From: Rubrobacter sp.
GTDB taxonomy: Bacteria > Actinomycetota > Rubrobacteria > Rubrobacterales > Rubrobacteraceae
NCBI GenBank assembly: GCA_016781725.1
Contig: JADDPU010000021.1
Coordinates: forward strand, 1 to 7,448
Reading direction: 5' to 3'
Length of the DNA: 7,448 bases
Made by a program: the position numbers and the translations under genes. The notes under the pieces were generated by a model. It saw only the letters and a program-made list of their open reading frames with translations. It had not been told where the DNA came from and did no database searches. Positions 5,160 to 7,448 of the stretch are shown here, in pieces. Position 1 is the stretch's first letter. Every line of letters begins with the position of its first letter.

Positions 5160-6151
5160 CGGGTTTTCCTGATCGGCACGCCGCGAGCCAGGGCGGGGGA
5201 CACGGTGAAGGCTCCCAGCCGCCGCTGACGCGTCCCCCGGATTTCGAGTCGTTCTGGGGTAAGACCCTGACGGAGCTTGGCCGGATCCCGAGCTCCGTCT
5301 CTCGCGAGCCCCTCGAAACGGAGGACCCCACCCTCGCGTTCGAGCGGTTGATGTTCGACTCTTTAGGAGGGGGGCGAGTCTCGGGTTACCTGATCCGGTG
5401 GCCGGACGAGGTCCCGCGGCCGCTGGTAGTGCACGGCCACGGATACGGCGGCGGGCTGGATCTCATGTGGCACTGGGCGAGGGCTGGCGTCAACGTGGCC
5501 GGCGTGGAGGCCCGAGGATACGGGCGTTCCAGGGACGCGCTCCCGTCCCCCTCGCCGTGGGGCTACGTTTTGACGGGGATCGAATCCCCCGAGGAGTATG
5601 TCCTGCGGGGGGCCGTGTGCGACTACATGCGCGCGGTCGAGGTCGGTAGGGAGATCCTGGGTCCTTTAGTCTCTCGTACCGTCTTGAACGGCACGAGCTT
5701 CGCCGGGGGGCTGGCCGTGATGGCCCAGGCCGTCATGCAGGTCGCCGACCTTCTGGTCGTGGCGGTGCCGAGTTTCGGGTGGGCCGAGGGCCGGCGGTTC
5801 CTCGTGGAGGAGGGCTCGGGGCAGGAGATCAACCACTACCTGGAGGCGCACCCCGAACGCGAGGAAGACGCGATGGTGGTCTTCTCCTACTTTGACCCTA
5901 TGAACTTCGCCGCGGATATCCGCTGTCCTACCCTGGTCGGCCTGGGCCTGGAGGACGACGTGGTCCCGGCCCCCACCGTGTACGCCATCGCCAACCATCT
6001 CGCAGGCCCGCACGAGGTCGTGCGGCTGCCCGTGAGCCACACCGAACGCCCCGAGGAGCGGCTCTGGGATCGGTTCGAGGCGTACTGGCTCCGCCTCGCG
6101 ATAAGCGGCATTCCTCCAGACTTTGGAGGGAAGAGGGAGTTATCGATCTAG
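5156..6151 (+). CDS. Acetyl-xylan-esterase / cephalosporin-C-deacetylase-like alpha/beta hydrolase
   Basis: This is a 331-residue serine esterase of the AXE1 type, close to the usual length of about 320. It has the family's N-terminal RPPDFESFWGKTLTELG helix, PRPLVVHGHGYGGG for the oxyanion region, and a complete candidate triad: Ser181 in NGTSFAGGLAV, Asp267 or Asp268 in LGLEDDVVPAPT, and His295 in VSHTER. The spacing matches carbohydrate-esterase-family-7 deacetylases. Two deviations are seen: Ala in place of the second Gly of GXSXG, and Phe where the family usually has Gln after the nucleophile. No signal peptide is visible, so it is cytoplasmic. The GTG start overlaps the acyltransferase stop as GTGA without a clear Shine-Dalgarno, so translation is probably coupled. 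Family members remove acetyl groups from sugars or antibiotics. In this operon an acyl or acetyl ester linked to lipid metabolism is an equally plausible substrate (inference). Confidence 0.85.
   Translation: MTGFPDRHAASQGGGHGEGSQPPLTRPPDFESFWGKTLTELGRIPSSVSREPLETEDPTLAFERLMFDSLGGGRVSGYLIRWPDEVPRPLVVHGHGYGGGLDLMWHWARAGVNVAGVEARGYGRSRDALPSPSPWGYVLTGIESPEEYVLRGAVCDYMRAVEVGREILGPLVSRTVLNGTSFAGGLAVMAQAVMQVADLLVVAVPSFGWAEGRRFLVEEGSGQEINHYLEAHPEREEDAMVVFSYFDPMNFAADIRCPTLVGLGLEDDVVPAPTVYAIANHLAGPHEVVRLPVSHTERPEERLWDRFEAYWLRLAISGIPPDFGGKRELSI
6113..6130. terminator. Hairpin at the convergent 3' ends (possible transcript end)
   Basis: CCTCCA (6113-6118) and TGGAGG (6124-6129) form a 6-bp stem with a 5-base loop. 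An outer T-G wobble pair (6112 with 6130) and a T-A pair beyond it are possible. It lies inside the esterase gene near its end and starts 10 bp past the stop of the opposing membrane-protein gene. It could help end - strand transcripts, but there is no T-run on that side and stability is modest. Confidence 0.3.
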
Positions 6152-6520
6152 AAGGTTACGTTGGCCGTCTGGTACTACTTGCTCCTCCGTGCCCCTCGAT
6201 TCGGGCGGTGTTCCGTAAGAAGCATGTTCCAGACCGAAGCTGAAAAGGTAGGCGCGGGACGAATCTTGCTCGTCGGCTCGAACCTCCTCGGGGTGGCTCG
6301 CTCCCTCTACGATCTCGAGCCACTGACCGGCGAAGACCGCCCCGGCGCTGGTGACCGCGGCGGCCGCAGCTAGCGAAACTAGAGCGGTCATGCACAGCAC
6401 CTTTACGCTCGTGAACGCTTCATCGCCCCTGTGGAGCACGATCTCCAGCGTCGCCGCAAACCAGAGGGCTACTATGGCGAGGGTCAGCAAGGGCCATAGG
6501 GCGTAAGAGACGAAAGTCAC
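6140..6520 (-). CDS. Small two-helix membrane protein of unknown function
   Basis: This is a 126-residue protein not recognised as a known family. Two hydrophobic segments are clear: about residues 5-27 (YALWPLLTLAIVALWFAATL) and about 39-66 (VKVLCMTALVSLAAAAAVTS onward). They are joined by a short charged loop (HRGDEAFTS) and followed by a polar acidic tail of about 55 residues. The GTG start at 6520 is supported by GGAGG five bases upstream. It lies 109 bp downstream of the GntR regulator on the same strand, so the two may be co-transcribed. Its final 12 bp overlap the end of the esterase gene on the other strand, so it and the esterase cannot be changed independently there. The good ribosome-binding site and coherent hydrophobic pattern argue that it is real. 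Confidence 0.65.
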   Translation of the reverse strand: MTFVSYALWPLLTLAIVALWFAATLEIVLHRGDEAFTSVKVLCMTALVSLAAAAAVTSAGAVFAGQWLEIVEGASHPEEVRADEQDSSRAYLFSFGLEHASYGTPPESRGTEEQVVPDGQRNLLDR

Positions 6521-6525
6521 CGTGG

Positions 6526-6530
6526 CCTCC
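6526..6530 (-). promoter_or_regulatory. Ribosome-binding site of the small membrane protein
   Basis: On the - strand this reads GGAGG, five bases before GTG 6520. It is the strongest evidence that this short gene is translated. Confidence 0.6.
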
Positions 6531-6540
6531 AGGCTCGCCC

Positions 6541-6560
6541 TGGCCTTCGTTCGAGGGCCA
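6541..6560. repeat. 20-bp imperfect palindrome between regulator and membrane-protein genes
   Basis: TGGCC (6541-6545) and GGCCA (6556-6560) flank TTCG/CGAG-type inner arms. The whole 20 bp folds with a single G-T mismatch that would be a wobble pair in RNA. It ends 10 bp before the membrane protein's ribosome-binding site on the - strand. The TGG...CCA ends resemble the general shape of FadR-subfamily operators, so it may be a site for the adjacent regulator; a processing or attenuation hairpin is the alternative. Confidence 0.45.
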
Positions 6561-6629
6561 TAGCCGGCGCCAACCGGGCTGATGTGGGCTCAGGTGTTTG
6601 CAAGAACGCGATGACCTCCCTTGCGGCCG

Positions 6630-7442
6630 CTATCCCGGCCGAGGATCGACGCGGGTTGTGTCGGCCCGCGCCTCCTTCGCTGATTGCCCGCCGGTTCTGC
6701 CCGGGCCTCCTCTGGGTATGGCCCGTCTGTAGACTCCGTAAGATAACTGTAGATGCTCTCGCATCCGGACCGCGGCCAGGGTCTCGTCACGGTCGCGGAT
6801 GGCCTGGTAGATGAGGCGGTGCTGTTGCTGGGAGATCCGCTTGACCTCGGGCAGGACGTCGGCCGGCATGATGTAGTGTTCGGTCAGCTTTCTTAGGGTC
6901 ATGTGTAGAGAGCTCGCGAACAGACTGAGCATCCTGTTTTTGGAGGCTTCCGCGGCGGCCCTGTGGAAGGAGATGTCCGAGACTATGGCATCGCCCTCCT
7001 TGAGCTCGTCCATCTCCACAGTCTTCTCGATAACGAACAGATCTTGCTCCGTACGCCGGGCGGCGGCCAGTTCTGCTGCCGGCACGTCTATAAGCTCGCG
7101 GGCTGCCCACAACTCCTCGAGGGTAAGCTCGTCCACGTCCAGCAGTAGGGAGATAGAATCCTTTAGATACTCTGCTACGCCCGCCCCGTCTATGGCTTCG
7201 ATGAACGTGCCGCCCGTAGGACCCGGCGAGCTCCTCAGGACGTTCTGGGACTCTAGCACCTTGAGCCCCTCCCGGGCCGTCGGCCGGCTAACCCCGAGGG
7301 ACCGGGCCAGCTCCGCCTCGGGCGGTAGCCTATCACCCGGGCGCAGCTTTCCGGAGGAGATCTCGCCGCGTATGTAACCCACTATCTGCTCGTAGGTCTT
7401 GCGGGCCTTCCGCGTCCCGTCCGAGCCATCGTCTCCCACCAT
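6630..7442 (-). CDS. GntR-family transcriptional regulator, FadR subfamily (FCD domain)
   Basis: This is a 270-residue cytoplasmic DNA-binding regulator. The N-terminal winged helix-turn-helix (about residues 15-82) shows TYEQIVGYIRGEISSGKLRP, GDRLPPEAELARSLGVSRPT and AREGLKVLESQNVL, followed by the wing GPTGGTFI. The all-helical FCD ligand domain (about 105-238) carries a full candidate metal site: Asp156 and His160 in SDISFH, His208 in QQQHRLIYQAI and His230 in MREHL. Family members usually sense organic acids or similar small molecules, often through a bound metal. The tail of about 30 residues (241-270) is Arg/Gly-rich and probably disordered. ATG 7442 is only six bases from the window edge and the frame is open beyond it, so the true start and its ribosome-binding site may lie outside. 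The ligand and regulon are unknown; its own operon with the membrane protein is the likeliest target. Confidence 0.9.
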   Translation of the reverse strand: MVGDDGSDGTRKARKTYEQIVGYIRGEISSGKLRPGDRLPPEAELARSLGVSRPTAREGLKVLESQNVLRSSPGPTGGTFIEAIDGAGVAEYLKDSISLLLDVDELTLEELWAARELIDVPAAELAAARRTEQDLFVIEKTVEMDELKEGDAIVSDISFHRAAAEASKNRMLSLFASSLHMTLRKLTEHYIMPADVLPEVKRISQQQHRLIYQAIRDRDETLAAVRMREHLQLSYGVYRRAIPRGGPGRTGGQSAKEARADTTRVDPRPG

Positions 7443-7448
7443 ACCACA

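Noticed and set aside
5365..5374. AGGAGGGGGG, a strong ribosome-binding-like sequence
   Set aside because: It lies inside the esterase gene encoding a Gly-rich turn, and no plausible gene start follows at the right distance.
6901..7377. A 158-residue Ser-rich open frame antisense to the GntR regulator
   Set aside because: Ser/Arg-rich antisense shadow; the - strand frame has a complete HTH and FCD domain.
1..7448. CRISPR arrays, tRNA/rRNA genes, insertion sequences, phage attachment sites
   Set aside because: No regularly spaced repeats, no recognisable RNA-gene sequence, no transposase or integrase, and no terminal inverted repeats with target duplications were seen by eye.

Overview
The window is GC-rich, actinobacterial-type DNA with dense coding on both strands. 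Three things suggest a Rubrobacter-like deep-branching actinobacterium: frequent ATA (Ile) and AGG (Arg) codons in an otherwise GC-rich background, many GTG starts with apparently leaderless initiation, and an F420/flavin-type oxidoreductase next to a PPOX-type flavin-enzyme remnant. The genus is an inference, not a proven assignment. No rRNA, tRNA, CRISPR array or insertion sequence was seen.

Layout. (1) Bases 1-1377, + strand: a luciferase-like (LLM) oxidoreductase cut by the left edge, then a VOC/glyoxalase-fold protein. (2) Bases 1410-1892: a scar of two convergent, broken genes. A + strand PPOX-family gene with an internal frameshift runs directly into the 3'-truncated remnant of a - strand alpha/beta hydrolase. 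Each fragment stops inside sequence inherited from the other, as expected if one deletion removed both 3' ends. (3) Bases 1893-2105: an intergenic region with a cluster of inverted repeats and a -10 box placed for leaderless initiation of a DMT/EamA transporter (2106-2990). (4) Bases 2991-6151: an 18-bp palindrome overlapping a likely promoter, then a compact three-gene operon whose joints are both GTGA stop/start overlaps. It encodes a stand-alone cyclic-nucleotide-binding-fold (cNMP) protein, a cNMP domain fused to a PlsC-like glycerolipid acyltransferase, and an acetyl-xylan-esterase/cephalosporin-deacetylase-type hydrolase. (5) Bases 6140-7442, - strand: a GntR/FadR-family (FCD) regulator and, downstream of it, a small two-helix membrane protein whose 3' end overlaps the esterase gene by 12 bp.

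The most interesting part is the operon at 3103-6151. Two related cNMP-fold sensors, both with Trp where classical cAMP sites have Glu, are coupled to a lysophospholipid-type acyltransferase with an unusual HX5D motif and to a serine esterase. A reasonable inference is an acyl-lipid remodelling module under allosteric control by an unidentified ligand. Second in interest are the double-truncation scar and the structured region ahead of the transporter.
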